A stretch of DNA of 64,000 nucleotides from Icerya purchasi (Eukaryota; Arthropoda; Insecta; Hemiptera; Monophlebidae): contig CM077116.1 in the NCBI GenBank assembly GCA_039619475.1, forward strand, positions 371,828,294 to 371,892,293, given 5' to 3'. The notes below the pieces were generated by a model. The model did not search any database and was not told where the DNA came from. It saw only the letters and a list, made by a program, of their open reading frames with translations. Below, piece after piece: positions 49,027 through 60,901 of this stretch (position 1 is its first letter; each line of letters starts with the position of its first letter). The position numbers and the translations under genes are program-made.

Positions 49027-49215
49027 AAAACAGAAGTATTTTCAAATTACCAAGTTTAAAGTCGATATAAAGACCGAATGAAGAACATATGTGTAGAGAA
49101 GTCGATTACATATAATACATGTATTACATGTAATCGACTTTTCAATATTTTCCTTGAATGGTCTTTATATCGATTTTAAAATTGTTAATTTGAACTATAT
49201 AAATACTTCCGTTTT
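49027..49215. repeat. 189-bp foldback element (MITE-like palindrome)
   Basis: The outer arms 'aaaacagaagtattt' and 'aaatacttccgtttt' and the inner segments 'tcgatataaagacc' and 'agtcgattacat' are all mirrored around 'tataatacatgtatt'. The transcript could fold into a long hairpin. No clear target duplication was found. Confidence 0.85.
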
Positions 49216-49979
49216 CTAATATTCACCTCAGTGTGATTTCGAATTTGTTCTGATCACGTGCTTTGTATTGTTTTATAAATTTTATGCCCGAGAACGTTTC
49301 TAAGTTAGCATAATCTCATTTATACATTTAAATTTGTTTGCTATTCACTCGGATTTGCTACAATTTAATATATTTTTTTACTTATTGGAGGGTATGTCGC
49401 AAAATATAAAAAAATTCAAAATTACAATAAAAAGGAAATTTTGTAACCAAATAATGTACCATCATCGACGTTATCATCGAAGAGGAATTATGCGGCGGGA
49501 AATATGCTCCTAAGTGTTCCGTACATGACGGGCTAAAATCAAACTATTTCTCGTTTTAATAATAGTGTTGCAGTTTTTTTTGTTTTCTTTTTTTTCCCGG
49601 TCTATGGAGAGACATCCATGAAGCTCATTTACATCATATACGTCGAAATTAGCTCGGAAATGACAGATAAACAACGAGAAAGAACAAATACACCCCTCAA
49701 CACGTAATAAAAACTGTTTAAAAGAAGTGAAAAAATAGGAAAAGAAAAACGCACACTGCCATTTAATTAAATAACAAGCTTATTAATACACGGAGAATTG
49801 AGTGACACTACTAATGCCCGATTACATATATGGGGAGTGTATATACACAATAGGGCGGAAATATATTGCCAGCTATTAGTTCACCCATGAGGGCATGTCT
49901 ACGGCTGCCGAACCGACGGCAACTAAATATTAAACGGTTGATATCCTCTCTTAAATTATTATTATAGGAGCGATTCATA

Positions 49980-50622
49980 TCGAGCGAAAAAGTACATCAA
50001 CATCGAGCTAGTTGAGTGGCAGCCTAAAAAGCCAAAATGATCGTCACAAAAGAGCGTGTTCGATTGACAATGTAGGAGGAACAGAATAAAACCAGGGGGA
50101 AGAAGGTACAGGTTGAATGTAGTAGTACGACCTACCGCAATGAAGATTTCCCCTAGTACACAGTGTATATATTAATCAGTCATTTCTATTCCGTCTCTTG
50201 AAAGGTTCAAAGGGGTATACGGGAAAATAACTCCATTAAGCGCAGCCTTTTTTTACCAGAACTACGTCTCCGTAAAAGAGATCACGGTGTCCTGGAATCC
50301 AACACAGTTGAAGCACCATCCTTGTCTTGAGATATTTAAGTACTTTTCCCTAATATCGTAGACGACCGGAAGACGACAACTCCTCTGTAATTAAAGCTGC
50401 TCTGCCCGAGAGCTATTGAAGCGCTTTGGCTATCGTGAAATAGGATAAATGGCCGTTACAGTGAAAAACATTCACGATATATTCAAAACGCCTTCGGTAA
50501 AAATAGAGGCTTCCGCTGGAACTTTATAATCGGTATTATATCAGTGATATAGAAGGTGTAGAACCAAATGCATCAGTAACCCCCCGAAACTCCGATCCAT
50601 CAGTAAATATAGAAATGAAGTT
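49980..50622 (-). pseudogene. LINE ribonuclease H domain and C-terminal zinc-knuckle relic
   Basis: The minus-strand reading in shifting frames gives 'ISIFTDGSEFRGVTDAFG' (the first catalytic Asp motif of RNase H, TDGS). It then gives 'LQLCWIPGHRDLFYGDVV', matching the usual 'WIPxHxGIxGNExAD'. Last comes 'PPTLSIEHALL', the zinc-knuckle-like tail. The order fits ORF2 of Jockey/I/R1-type LINEs. Stops interrupt every part. Confidence 0.7.
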
Positions 50623-51441
50623 TATATAGAGAGCGTCCTAAGAAAGTTAAGCGGAAACATGTTTACACTATAATAGACGAGTTTTCTTTAAATTTTTAAA
50701 ATAATCTACGTTTAATATTATCGCACGTTTTATAGAAGAGCTCGAAGGGCGTATATGGTAGCAGGATGAAAAAATATCAGATTGACCTTTTATATGGGAA
50801 ACAAATCTCCAGCTGTTAAAAGTACTGAATTGTTTACGATATGGGGTAAGGTTATAATTACCCTATTTTGATCACAAACTTATCGGCCACAGTGCCGTTC
50901 TTCTAATAATTATGTAACAAAAGAAAAAATCGTCCTCAAATATGTACAAAATTGTGTGAGTTTATAAATAGTGCTAGAAATTTTACCAACTACCTCAGCT
51001 AATTTCGTTTATTAATTTTTAACTAGACCCGATGAAAAATTAAAATAGGTGTATTCTTCTTTTATACTTACGTAGTTTATTTTACTGTTTCGTATCTACA
51101 TCACAATGTAGGGTTATTCTTCTTTTTTTTTTTTTAATTTTTAAATTTTTATTTAATTTTTTAAATTATTATCTCGCGGTCTAAAAGCAAAATTTCCCAC
51201 GTAAATTTCATTTATTACTCATTATTCCGTATTCGGTTATGTCACCACTCACTTTAGCATCTCTTTTACACCTTTTTATTTCTAAATTTTTACTGGTAAT
51301 AAATCTCTCGCAGTTTCGGTCCTACTTAAACAGTTATTCCTTTATCCAGTTTAATTGCATTGATATTTGTCTCTTACTTTTTGCAATTGTTTTTGTTGCA
51401 TTTTATATACATCTTTTTTTTATAATGATAAACACTATTTT

Positions 51442-51472
<31 letters not shown>

Positions 51473-51475
51473 TTT
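51442..51475. repeat. (ATTT)n microsatellite
   Basis: About eight tandem ATTT units followed by a T run. Confidence 0.9.
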
Positions 51476-52804
51476 TTTTTGAATAACAACTTTCATATTA
51501 ACCGATTAAACATCGCGTTCGGTTTTTTATTAAGACTTAATTTGAGCCGTCCGTAAATAATTTAGTCCTTTAAATTCATTTTCACTTACCCGTTGGAATG
51601 ATTTTTGCAGATATTTTCCCATAGCAAATTTTCTACGTAACCGATTAATTCATACATATTTGTTTAATTTACTTTTTTTATTTGCTCATCTTTTAGTTCT
51701 TTTTATTAATTTTAAATCGATTATTGTTCATCGGTTTTCCAAGTTCGTTTACAGTATTATCAGCAGCATAGTTTCGTCGAAATGGTTTTTTTTATTTTTA
51801 TTTTTTTATTTTTATTTTTTAATTTTTGGGCGCTTCAATTAACCCGGCGCAAGTGAAATTATTTTTGAAAGTGTTAATGTGAGACAGCGCGAATCGATCA
51901 AAATCGTATTATGTCTCTGTATTTCGAGCACTCTGCGCACTAGGTGGTTTGAATCGTTCAATTTTTTGTCCGAACAAAATAAAAAATTCTTCTTTCGTTA
52001 TAATTCAAATGGCTCCGAAAATGTAAATACATCCACGACCACCGACGCGTATGCCAATCAAAAATCTCCAGCAGACACGCACATTTTAATGGTTTGAATA
52101 TGATAAAAAAAAAATAATGTACCCCGGAGTATATGTGTTTCGGGGCTTTTCAGAAAAAACCCGCTTATCGAGCTAGAATTTAGAATATTTCTATTTTGGT
52201 AAAATGAACGACTGATTTCAACAATTTAAAACCAGCTCGATATATCAAAAGTGCGCCGTTTCACCCCCTTACTATTATTATTTACGAGGGGTGAATAAAC
52301 GTGTACATTTTTCTAGTAAAAATTTCTGGCCATACTTTTATTTTTCGTTTATTTTTTTTAATTTTCTTTTTGTTTCATTATAATAGCGGGGGAAATGTTT
52401 TGAAGTTGCATTCTCTAGAAATGAGTTTTTTTTTGTCTTTTTTTTTTTTGTTTTTTTTTTTTTTTTTTGACTTTTAGTCTTCGTAACGGCGACTGGTTCA
52501 CTCTGGCATCCAAAACCGTACTTTTATACGCTATCAGAACGTTATTAACCGCTGCGGGAAAATGGTATTTTCGAAAGGCGTTCAAATCTATTTTCGTGCA
52601 CACCCACTTGAAAAGACACACGCAACAGCACCAGATAGTACGTACAGATATCATAGGAAAGAAATGATATATGCGTAATGAGAAGAAGCGCGATGAGGCG
52701 CTATAAATCACGAGCAAACGCCGCTGAACAACGCGGATGAGCTGTTGTTGTTACGGCAGAAACCGGCTGTATAATTATCGTAGGATTACACGTAGCGTAC
52801 TTAC

Positions 52805-53026
52805 ATTGAGAACTGGTGGTCGTGGTGACCCTAGGAATGTGCAGTCGATTGCTACAATGCTTCTTCTTGGCCTCTTCCTGATGGTGGTGTAATTCCTCCG
52901 CCAGGGATTCCTCTGAGGCCAAATAGCAACTGGTCGGTTTATTGACGAAATGGCACTGATGGTGCCGAATGGCATCCGACAGATCACTGCCGCTACTGCA
53001 GCAGCTACTAATCTCGATACTAACCG
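52805..53026 (-). CDS. RhoGEF (PLEKHG-like) exon 2, N-terminal linker
   Basis: 222 nt with a TTTACAG acceptor and a strong T|GTAAGTACG donor, phase 1 in and phase 1 out. It encodes residues 100-174. The content is ISSCCSSGSDLSDAIRHHQ, a Glu/His segment (SEESLAEELHHHQEEAKKK) and a Thr/Ser run before the donor. No known domain is present, and it looks like a disordered linker ahead of the DH domain. A second frame is also open across the exon, but it hits a stop as soon as it enters the next exon, which settles the frame used here. Confidence 0.85.
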
Positions 53027-53463
53027 CTGTAAACAAAGTTAAAAACTTTCGTATAAATAAATAAACTTAAAATCTCACGATACTACGCAACTCGAAGATT
53101 TAAACTGTTTGTCGACACAATAAAATTTATTATTATTTTTCAATAAGAAAGGCTTTTAAAAGCAAAAAGAAAAAAAAAAATTGATTCGAATATAAGTAAA
53201 ACTAAAAAGTTGATCCGAAAAATACTTAAAAATTCGGAAATTCTCCGTGCGTTTTCTAAAGGGTGATGATAAGGCCTTTTTACTAGTGTAAACCAGAAAT
53301 GCATGTATAAAAAAGGTGATTGAAAAAGAGGTAAAATTTATTCATTTTTTTTAGTTTTAAAAGCGCGGTGATATTTTTTATTTTTTTTTATTTTTAATAC
53401 GCGGCGGTGGCATATAATTGAGTATATATACTATTCGCCTCAATTTATTCGGTAATGATTTTT

Positions 53464-53497
<34 letters not shown>

Positions 53498-55139
53498 TAG
53501 GTTGTTTTATTATCATTGTTTTTGTGACGATATCAAGTGCACAACTAATAAATTGTAAATTTTCTCTAAAATTCGGCTCCCCAACAATCAGTATCCGCGA
53601 ATTACGAAATTTTGAAAATTATCTTCTTCGAAGTGCATTTAAATTTTTTTCGCGAGATTTATTACAAACATGATTTCAGCAAAATAACGCTCCTTTCAAG
53701 GAATCTTGCTAATGATGAGTTCCTTTGGACTACAAACTCCTCTTATTTTTACATTCTACAAACCCTTACATTTCCAAGCAATCACGCTGATGATAACCTT
53801 CAATTCGTTTCTCTTGACCACAATCTCTTCTTACCTTCTATAGATGGTTCTAAAAACATGATAATTTAGTTGGCGCGCGGCATTTTCCATACCATCTTCG
53901 AATTGCTCATTCTTTCTTTCTTGTTTTTCCGCTATCTGCATCTCGGCAATTGTTAAATCTCCAACATTTTCATCAACTCCCCCTTTATTACTAATATGGT
54001 AACATTCCGATCTTATCAGAAGTCGCTTATGGGCGTTACAAAACTCCCATTTTCAACGGTAAAGACTTGCCGTTTAGTTTAAATAAGTTCGGAGCACTAA
54101 TTCCAACATAGATTAGCATTGGAAACAGTGAAGTCGCTGAAGTCACAGCCGAAGAATATACCCCGTCCATAGAGAACATCGATAATCGGTCAAATGCTGG
54201 TGAACAAAACAAAAAGAGATACAAAATGAAATATCTAATTTGGCATTTTAAAACGCGAAAAAGTGTTCATTTGTGCAGACTAGAATAAGCCGGACGACAC
54301 GTTTCCGCATCCAACTGGGAACAGGTTGTGGCCACAGGGGGGGGGGGGGTGATTTTATTCAAAATAAAAGCAGAGTGTTCAATCTCGTTACCGGTTTAAT
54401 TTGATCAATAACGTAAAACCATCATAAAACGGTAGTCTTTTTTTTTTTTTTTTGAACAAATAGTCTAACAATTCCACCGGATTAGAACTCTTCCAGTTGT
54501 CTCTAGGTAAGCGTAACGAGAAAAGGAAATGAAGAAAACCGATCACATGAGACGTAGACAAGTAAACACCTTAATCGAGATAATAAGCTTAGATGGTTGA
54601 TCAGTCAACATTGAATACTTTTACTTCGAAATGTGAATAATAATTACGAACGGAGGCAGGCCTTAATGATGAAATGTCTTGCACTAACACGGTTATAAAG
54701 AGACGCAGTGCAAATAGAAACGGTTTAATCTAGCAGAGGATCGGCGACGGGCAAATGCAAACGTTTTCTCGAAGAAAGTCGCCGAATGAGGCCCCGTGTC
54801 GAGTTGCAATTACATCTAATAATCGCAGCTAAACTGGAATACAATAAAACAACGGCGGAAATTACAAACGGACTAGTAGCTGGACCGGAGACAGTGCCGC
54901 TGCTGCAACACCATTTAATGGTAATTATAATAGGCGTTAATTATCGCAAGAGTTGGAAGCACACTAATAAAAACTTTCCTTTATCTTCTTAAAAAGGAAC
55001 TCCTCTAGCTGCCCGGCTAAGATAGACACTAGTACCGACATATATAGTAAAATTTTGAGAAAGTGATTCGTCGTCATCTCATCCTACCGACCCCCGGCAG
55101 CCTCGCCCTGTGTCTCTCTTCTTCCGCTTTTCGACGGTT

Positions 55140-55290
55140 ACTCGGGCTCGTAGAATTTAAAGAACTGTCCCGATTGATATCGATTCCATGATGACATCCG
55201 CGCGACAAAGGAAAATTATTTCGAAGAGCTTATTCGGGCTTTTAGAATTAAAAGAACTATCTCTATTGATATTGATTCCGTGGCGACATA
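55140..55290 (+). repeat. Local tandem duplication, about 92-bp period
   Basis: A 58-bp segment starting 'actcgggctcgtagaattta' recurs about 92 bp downstream as 'attcgggcttttagaatt..'. Both copies continue through a 'ttgatatcgattcc'-like stretch with scattered changes. Confidence 0.8.
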
Positions 55291-55929
55291 GGCGTGTTCG
55301 GGGTTTGATAATGAAAGCGGCACGCCGAATATTAACGGTAGAAAAATTCTGCAGAAACGGTTGGTTTTTGAGAAAACCCGGAAAAAATTATGTTCCTTTG
55401 ATTTCTATTGGCCGGAAAAACTTCGTTACAAATAAAAACAGGATCGAATGGTCATCACACTGGTGGGGGGGGGGGGGGGACTTTGCGAAATTCAAGGGTA
55501 AAAACCGTATTCGGAAAGAATTCTTGCTTAACCTCCGGGTAATTCAGAGTCCGCTGAGATTTCAGGTGTTACCCAAAACAGCTTATCTACAGGAGTGTGA
55601 ACACATAAGTGCGATAGAATTTCGTAAAAGTCTGATAGGCAAGTATGAGAAGATCCGCAATATGGTCCCAAGTGACAAAATTGCAGGTCATATGACGTAT
55701 GTAAGAAATTTTGATATTAGCGCATGTCTCTTGTTATTAGCCGATTCGTCCTCCCTTCTGTGAACGTAAGAAATGATTAAATAAATTTTTTACCGATTTC
55801 TGCTCGATGATTATTTAAATAAGTCGCCCCCCCCCCCGTTTGTACTTTTAACAAGTGTGACGCAAGTATTGCCTTGGTGATCATTTCGGATGTATTAAAT
55901 TAAGGAAAAAAATATCAAGAATTAATTAC

Positions 55930-55978
55930 CGGTGCCGGAATACCCTGATGCTCGATCTCATGCACCAGTCCAACCATT
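55930..55978 (-). CDS. Candidate 49-nt exon that does not fit the main frame
   Basis: The segment lies between acceptor GTTTTCAG and donor CCG|GTAATTAATT in the intron between exons 1 and 2. In one frame it reads MVGLVHEIEHQGIPAP, which looks protein-like. Its length is not a multiple of three, and including it between exons 1 and 2 creates a stop at once. It would have to be a poison exon, an exon of an alternative transcript, or chance. I do not recognise the peptide. Confidence 0.25.
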
Positions 55979-56658
55979 CTGAAAACGCATCAATGTAAGT
56001 GTGCTGCTTCTAGAAATACACAATCTTGCGTGCATATGCGTAGTATCAAGTTATTGGAGAGCATCCAAAACATGTATTAGCCTGAACATTCTTATCCTTT
56101 TTTGAAACCCCCTTCCGAGTTAGATATCGATATATTATCGCTAATTCGATATGCTGCTGCGATTTAATTTCACGCTAAAGATGGCAGATCAATTAATAAA
56201 TATTCAGATATACTACACAGATGAAACGCTAGGGAGCAAATGAAAAGGCAGCCCACTGCTGGAAGCCTGCGCCTGGGAGGATCAACTTAATGATTGAAGT
56301 GTGGTTTACAATTCTAAAATCCTGGTATGGTGTTAATGGTACTACTTCTATAGGACTAATCAGTGAAAATTTAAGTTGATTTTTACGTTCGTCTACACTT
56401 ATCTATTTAGTGAATCGGTAAATTTAGGTAATATGTATCCCTAAATTACTAACCTATATATTTTAAAATAGTTGAAAAATATTTTAAAATTGAAATGTTT
56501 AATGTTTTACAACTAATTTCTGTAGCGGGAACAAAAAAGAAAAGCGTTTTAATTTGGAATCTATACACAATGATACTAAGAAAGCCTCCAGCACTGTTCG
56601 ACGTGAAATTTATACTTGAAATAAGAAGGTTAGTTTCTGTGTAAAGAAAACTTGTGTT

Positions 56659-56740
56659 GAAAGTGGCCAAGTGGTTTAGATGCCAGGCCAAAAAAAAGAG
56701 AAAAAAAAATTTGCCACGAAACTACTGGATTCGAAGGAAT
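56659..56740 (+). repeat. tRNA-like (Leu/Ser-type head) fragment
   Basis: 'gtggccaagtggtttagatg' is an A-box region of the tRNA-Leu/Ser type, and 'ctggattcgaagg' downstream is a poor B-box. An A-rich insertion lies between them. It is a pseudo-tRNA or SINE head, not a functional tRNA. Confidence 0.4.
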
Positions 56741-59700
56741 AAAGTATAGTTGTTGGTTAAAAACGTACTTTCTTTACATTAGTGTTCCGAAAAAGGGAAT
56801 AATATTCTAGTTCTGTTCTTAATTTCTATTAATTAGCTCTAATGTACAGAGGGAATTTTAATTACGCATGCCGACAACGCGATTGTGTTAGTGAACTGCG
56901 GTTATCTATCGATTATAGTGAAAACTAGCTCAAAACGGAACTAATTTAGGTTTTTGTTAATCGGATGAATAATAATAAATTAGTATTAAATGTAGAGCGG
57001 ATATGTAGTATACGCAGTTTCCAGTGTCGATAAGTGGAAAAATCTAAACCCATCCGATAATTATGTAATTGAAAGAGATTTCGAAATTAAATATTTTCGG
57101 TAATTCTATTTGATTATAAACACCTTCCGCAGATATACTATCTGACAAGAAAACTGCTAAATTACCTATCTCATTTCCCGCCATAGAGCAGCACTTTTCG
57201 CTCCAACGCTTACTTTGCGTTACATCATCTTGTAATTTTTTGCCCAATAAAAGTTTTTGGACAGCCAAACATCTAATGAACGCATGCTACAGAATGCATT
57301 GCTTAATGCAGCCTTCCGATGATACCGTAATAGATCAACATAGAAACAAAACATTACTCTACATTTTATAACGAAAAATAGGCACGCAAAACCAAAATTT
57401 CGTCAATGGAGGACAATACTAAATCTTTTAATATTTCGCTTAGCTTCAGAATCCTTTAAATTATGATATTTGAATTCAGGTGAGGTATACACAACATAGG
57501 TGCTGCCATAATTCCCCTTTCCCCCCGAAACAAAGTACCTTCTACTAAACCACAAAAGCGGCGTGCCGCCATAAGCGTGTAAAATGTTTCTTCGGTTAAT
57601 TTCTACGACTTTCTCCTTAAAATTTTAATTTTTCTTTTGAAAGCTGCTTTTTCTTCACGATGTTGAATGATAATAAAATTGGCACGAGTTAATTAAAACT
57701 GAGAATTAAGGAGTAGGGGAGAATATAAATAGAATTTAGACGGAAATGAATTTCCTATTAGAACCTGTACAAATAGCCGATACACACAAATCATCCCTAA
57801 CTGTGTTCTATATAACGTATTTATTGCATGATTATTATATAACTCTAATCCCTTCACAAACAGATAAAATTTAACACTGTTTTATCATTTTTGAAAAATA
57901 TTTTGTACATATTTCTATAGAAATTTTCTATCGTGACGTTTCCGTTCAGTTATGATTTTTCGAATTTTATTTCAGATATTTACTTTTTCTGATCCCTCTT
58001 TTTGGTATCTCAAAGTGTTTTAATTATATATCCGGAGAATGTACTACTATTTTGTTTCATTTTCGTTTTCTTTTTCTTTTTCTTTTTTTTCTGGGGGGGG
58101 GGGGGGGGGTCAATATAATTTTAGAACTCTTTATTTTATTTTTTAGCGTCTATTTTTCGTTTCTTAATATAAATTGTTGTATAATTATTTTTCATATTTC
58201 GATAATTATTTCTTTTTATATTTTTCCAATTTTTACATATATCGTTTTACTTTCAGCTGGATTAATATAAATCCAATTCTTCTTTCAGATGGACATTGTG
58301 TAATAATAATAATAATAATCTGACTTTCACTATTTGTCTTCCACGAGAGCACGAACGACCTTAATCAATCGAAGGGTTTTTTGTTGAAAGTTCATTTCTA
58401 GCGGCGGTTTAACGAAGCGCGTAAATTTTCCGGCTTAGTCAAAATTAAAAGAAAGACTTTTATTCAATCCTAGCGTATCTTTCTAATTTTATGTTTTTCT
58501 CTAAGCCCCTTAATAAAAATGTTTGTCAAACGTATTTCTCAACACAGTATTATTATTTACTTTTTCCTTTAAATGCCGATGTAATAAAAATTTCTGCGGC
58601 TTGCAGTTAATTGCGTTTTTTTTTTTTTTTTTTTGATTCGAATTTTTTATTTTTCATCTATGCTTCTATATGAGAAAGAAAGAAGAAATTGATTTTTCCC
58701 TGGACTGACCATTTGCTTTTTTTCGTACTACAATGCGATCCTTTTTTCAGGGACAAGCTTATATTTTCTTCCGTCTAACTGATTTATTCCTTTTTCATTT
58801 AATCTGTGACGGCAATTGCAACGATAATAATAACGTAGGTTGAGTTGTGTAACCGCCCTTACATCCAGCTACCGCATCTCGTATTATTTCCTTCCCTTAA
58901 AGTAGTGGTTCGTTCGCAACGATTTTATATTTTGAAAAATTATACCGTCAGTGCTAAGCCGTGTATTCACAAAATAATCGGAACGCAGCGAGCATCCATT
59001 TAGCAATACGTTCGCGCACGTTCACTGAACAGTGCGCGTTCTGTTCGGAGCGTTTGCATATGTAATTTGCCAACTATCCGAAACCTAAGAGATCTTCTTC
59101 AGAGACGACCCTCACATGTTTGTCATTCTTTCCTTTTTCTATCTCTGTCTTTCGCTCTTTCTCCATCGATTAACTCACACAACTGGATGTCAGCAGCGCT
59201 GAAAAATCGGTACACTTTCCAATCTCGCTGCTGCCTCACATTGAAAAGTTCAAAAAAGGATACCATCAGTGCCTATAATATTTCAGTTCAGAGTTAATGC
59301 CCATAATAATATAATCGAGCTGAAATAAATAAGCAAACAAACAAATAATATACTATTGCTGGATAATGTTAAAAAGTCTTAACAACGCCGTATATACATA
59401 TATATATATTCAAGGTTTATTTTATGTAAAACGAAGTACTTTAATTTACAATGCGATATCGTTAAATTTTTCTTTCTTCGTTTTATTTATTTATTTTTAA
59501 CTTACCCGTTTATGTCGCGTAAAATGAAACCGCACGCACGAGCTAATCAATTCGGAAATGATTTAATTATCAAAGTGACGACACGCATGAGTTAACATTG
59601 CACCGCACTTTTGAATAAACTTTAACAACAACGTAAAAAGTAACCCTCTCTTTCTAAATTCTAATATTCGAAAAAGAACGTCGTCGCCAATCGACTGTGT

Positions 59701-60094
59701 GTATATACCAGTAGTATGCAGTGTCGAGCGGCATCAAGGTGTAGAACTAGGCAGAGTCATGCCCGCGTCCACCGTTTCATTTACTATTTCCGCTCCGGCT
59801 CATGCTACACATAAATTACGGTAGTAATTTTATCATATATACAAAAAGGGAACTAAATCTACTGTTCCGCCGATTATGATTTATTAACATCGATCGAAAC
59901 GTCGATAATCACGATATCTAGAATACGCAAGGGAGCGCACACTCCGTCCTTCATCCGGAGGAAACTGGATTTTTTGAAATACTATTCGGGTGTTCCAGAT
60001 TTTCAATTATCCGCAGTTACTTAATACTGCAATAATTTTCAAACATTTACACCACAATTGCAAAGTAATTTTTTCGTAAAAAGTAAAGCAATAC

Positions 60095-60355
60095 CCCCCC
60101 CCTCTTTGTGATAAGAGTATATCATAGATTGTGTAATTAAGCTTTTCATAATGTGATCTAAAGATAGGATCAGTTTCTTCCTACTTGGAATCCGTCTTTA
60201 CTTTCCACTAGATAATTCTCTGGTATAACCGATATTTAATTTCATACCACTAGGGCAGCGACTTGGATTCGGAACGATTCAAGTCTCGATAATCGATGAT
60301 ACCTCCGGTTCGGTAGTCAAGCATGTTAACACCACTAGGATATACCGGTGCCCCC
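60095..60355 (-). mobile_element. SINE copy, same family as 19844-20114, diverged
   Basis: Shares the ordered blocks 'aattaagcttttcataatgt', 'cttggaatccgtctttact', 'cggaacgattcaagtctcga' and the tRNA-like head at its right end (minus-strand start near 60355). It is more diverged than the copy with the intact target duplication. Confidence 0.8.
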
Positions 60356-60601
60356 TTAATTTCTAATGTACTAAAAAATTTCAAATTTTTTTTTTTTTCC
60401 ATATAGAGATGGACAGTTTTATGAAGTATTTGTAAAAAATGAGAACTCGTTTAGAAACATGTGAACAACATGAAACGGTAGTGACCGTATTTCTCGATAA
60501 AAAGTAAATGACGCTTAGTCTCCAGTGACGTCATAACGAACGTGACCCCTACCACGAGTATTCGGCGCGAGTGGTGAATGAAAGAAAATCATAATACGAA
60601 C

Positions 60602-60901
60602 CGGACGAGAGAGAAGACGATGATACTTCAGAAGCCAAAGAACTCGGCCTTTGACGCTCGTGTTTCAACGACTCGGAACGCGTCAGCTGTTTTTTTGGCG
60701 CCTCGTCCACCGCTGACGTGTACTGCCGTTTCACTTCCTTAGCGAGCGTCTCCAAATTTCTGCTTTGCCGCCTTTGGTTTTGGACGATTGCCATGTGACC
60801 GTCGTCCGAACTAACGGCAACATCCTTTCGAAATCCTTTTCCCGCTATGCTATCGTACACGCCAAGCAAGCAAGGTAACAAGTCGTCCGAATTCGTTTGA
60901 C
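60602..60901 (-). CDS. RhoGEF (PLEKHG-like) exon 1 of the assembled set, N-terminal region
   Basis: This 300-nt exon follows a TTTTCAG acceptor. It begins with the last two bases of a codon, so at least one more coding exon lies upstream. It encodes residues 1-99: an acidic start (TNSDDLLPCLLGVYDS), then a basic stretch with LTRSESLKHERQRPSS and a serine run. RSES-type sites of this kind are common in regulatory N-termini of RhoGEFs. No folded domain is visible. The donor, G|GTTCGTAT, is weaker than the others, but it leaves phase 1, which the next exon needs. Reading through instead meets a stop about 15 codons later. Confidence 0.8.

Larger units (their letters stand above)
39684..52804. 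other. RhoGEF intron 2 (13.1 kb)
   Basis: The intron contains repeat B copy 2, the candidate 27-nt microexon (42165-42191), the inverted-repeat cluster at 44687-46996, a 189-bp palindrome at 49027-49215, a LINE RNase H relic at 49980-50622 and an (ATTT)n tract. Long stretches such as 42.7-44.6 kb and 47.1-49.0 kb show no supported gene. Confidence 0.65.
53027..60601. other. RhoGEF intron 1 of the visible set (7.6 kb)
   Basis: The intron holds the candidate 49-nt exon (55930-55978), a local tandem duplication (55140-55290), a tRNA-like fragment near 56660, a pyrimidine/G-run (58065-58110) and a SINE copy near its upstream end. The 191-codon plus-strand ORF at 55188-55763 matches nothing I know and includes a G-run, so it is probably not a gene. 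Confidence 0.6.
5440..60901 (-). other. Partial gene: PLEKHG-type Rho guanine-nucleotide exchange factor (DH-PH), 11 exons assembled
   Basis: Eleven minus-strand exons join with matching phases at every junction (1,1,0,2,2,0,0,0,0,1, then 0 at the last donor), giving 584 uninterrupted codons. Residues are counted from the first full codon at 60899. Residues 1-203 are a low-complexity, Ser/charge-rich N-terminal region. Residues about 204-405 are a DH (RhoGEF) domain. Residues 406-515 are a PH domain, followed by a basic linker to 584. DH-PH proteins of this family load GTP onto Rho-class GTPases and act on actin and the cell cortex. The assignment rests on PLEKHG-like blocks such as [31 protein letters not shown] and MKRKHEHAVRVQEVQSLL. 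The Drosophila counterpart is probably CG42674 (from memory, not checked). The start codon and 3' end are missing. The exact paralogue is uncertain; the family is not. Confidence 0.93.

Noticed and set aside
55188..55763. 191-codon plus-strand ORF
   Set aside because: It matches no family I recognise, contains a poly-G tract read as glycines, overlaps a local tandem duplication and lies antisense in a RhoGEF intron.
57044..57268. 74-codon minus-strand ORF (MAVQKLLLGKKLQDDVTQSK...)
   Set aside because: Not recognised. It lacks splice signals in phase with the RhoGEF exons and ends in A/T-rich sequence, so it is probably chance or an old element fragment.
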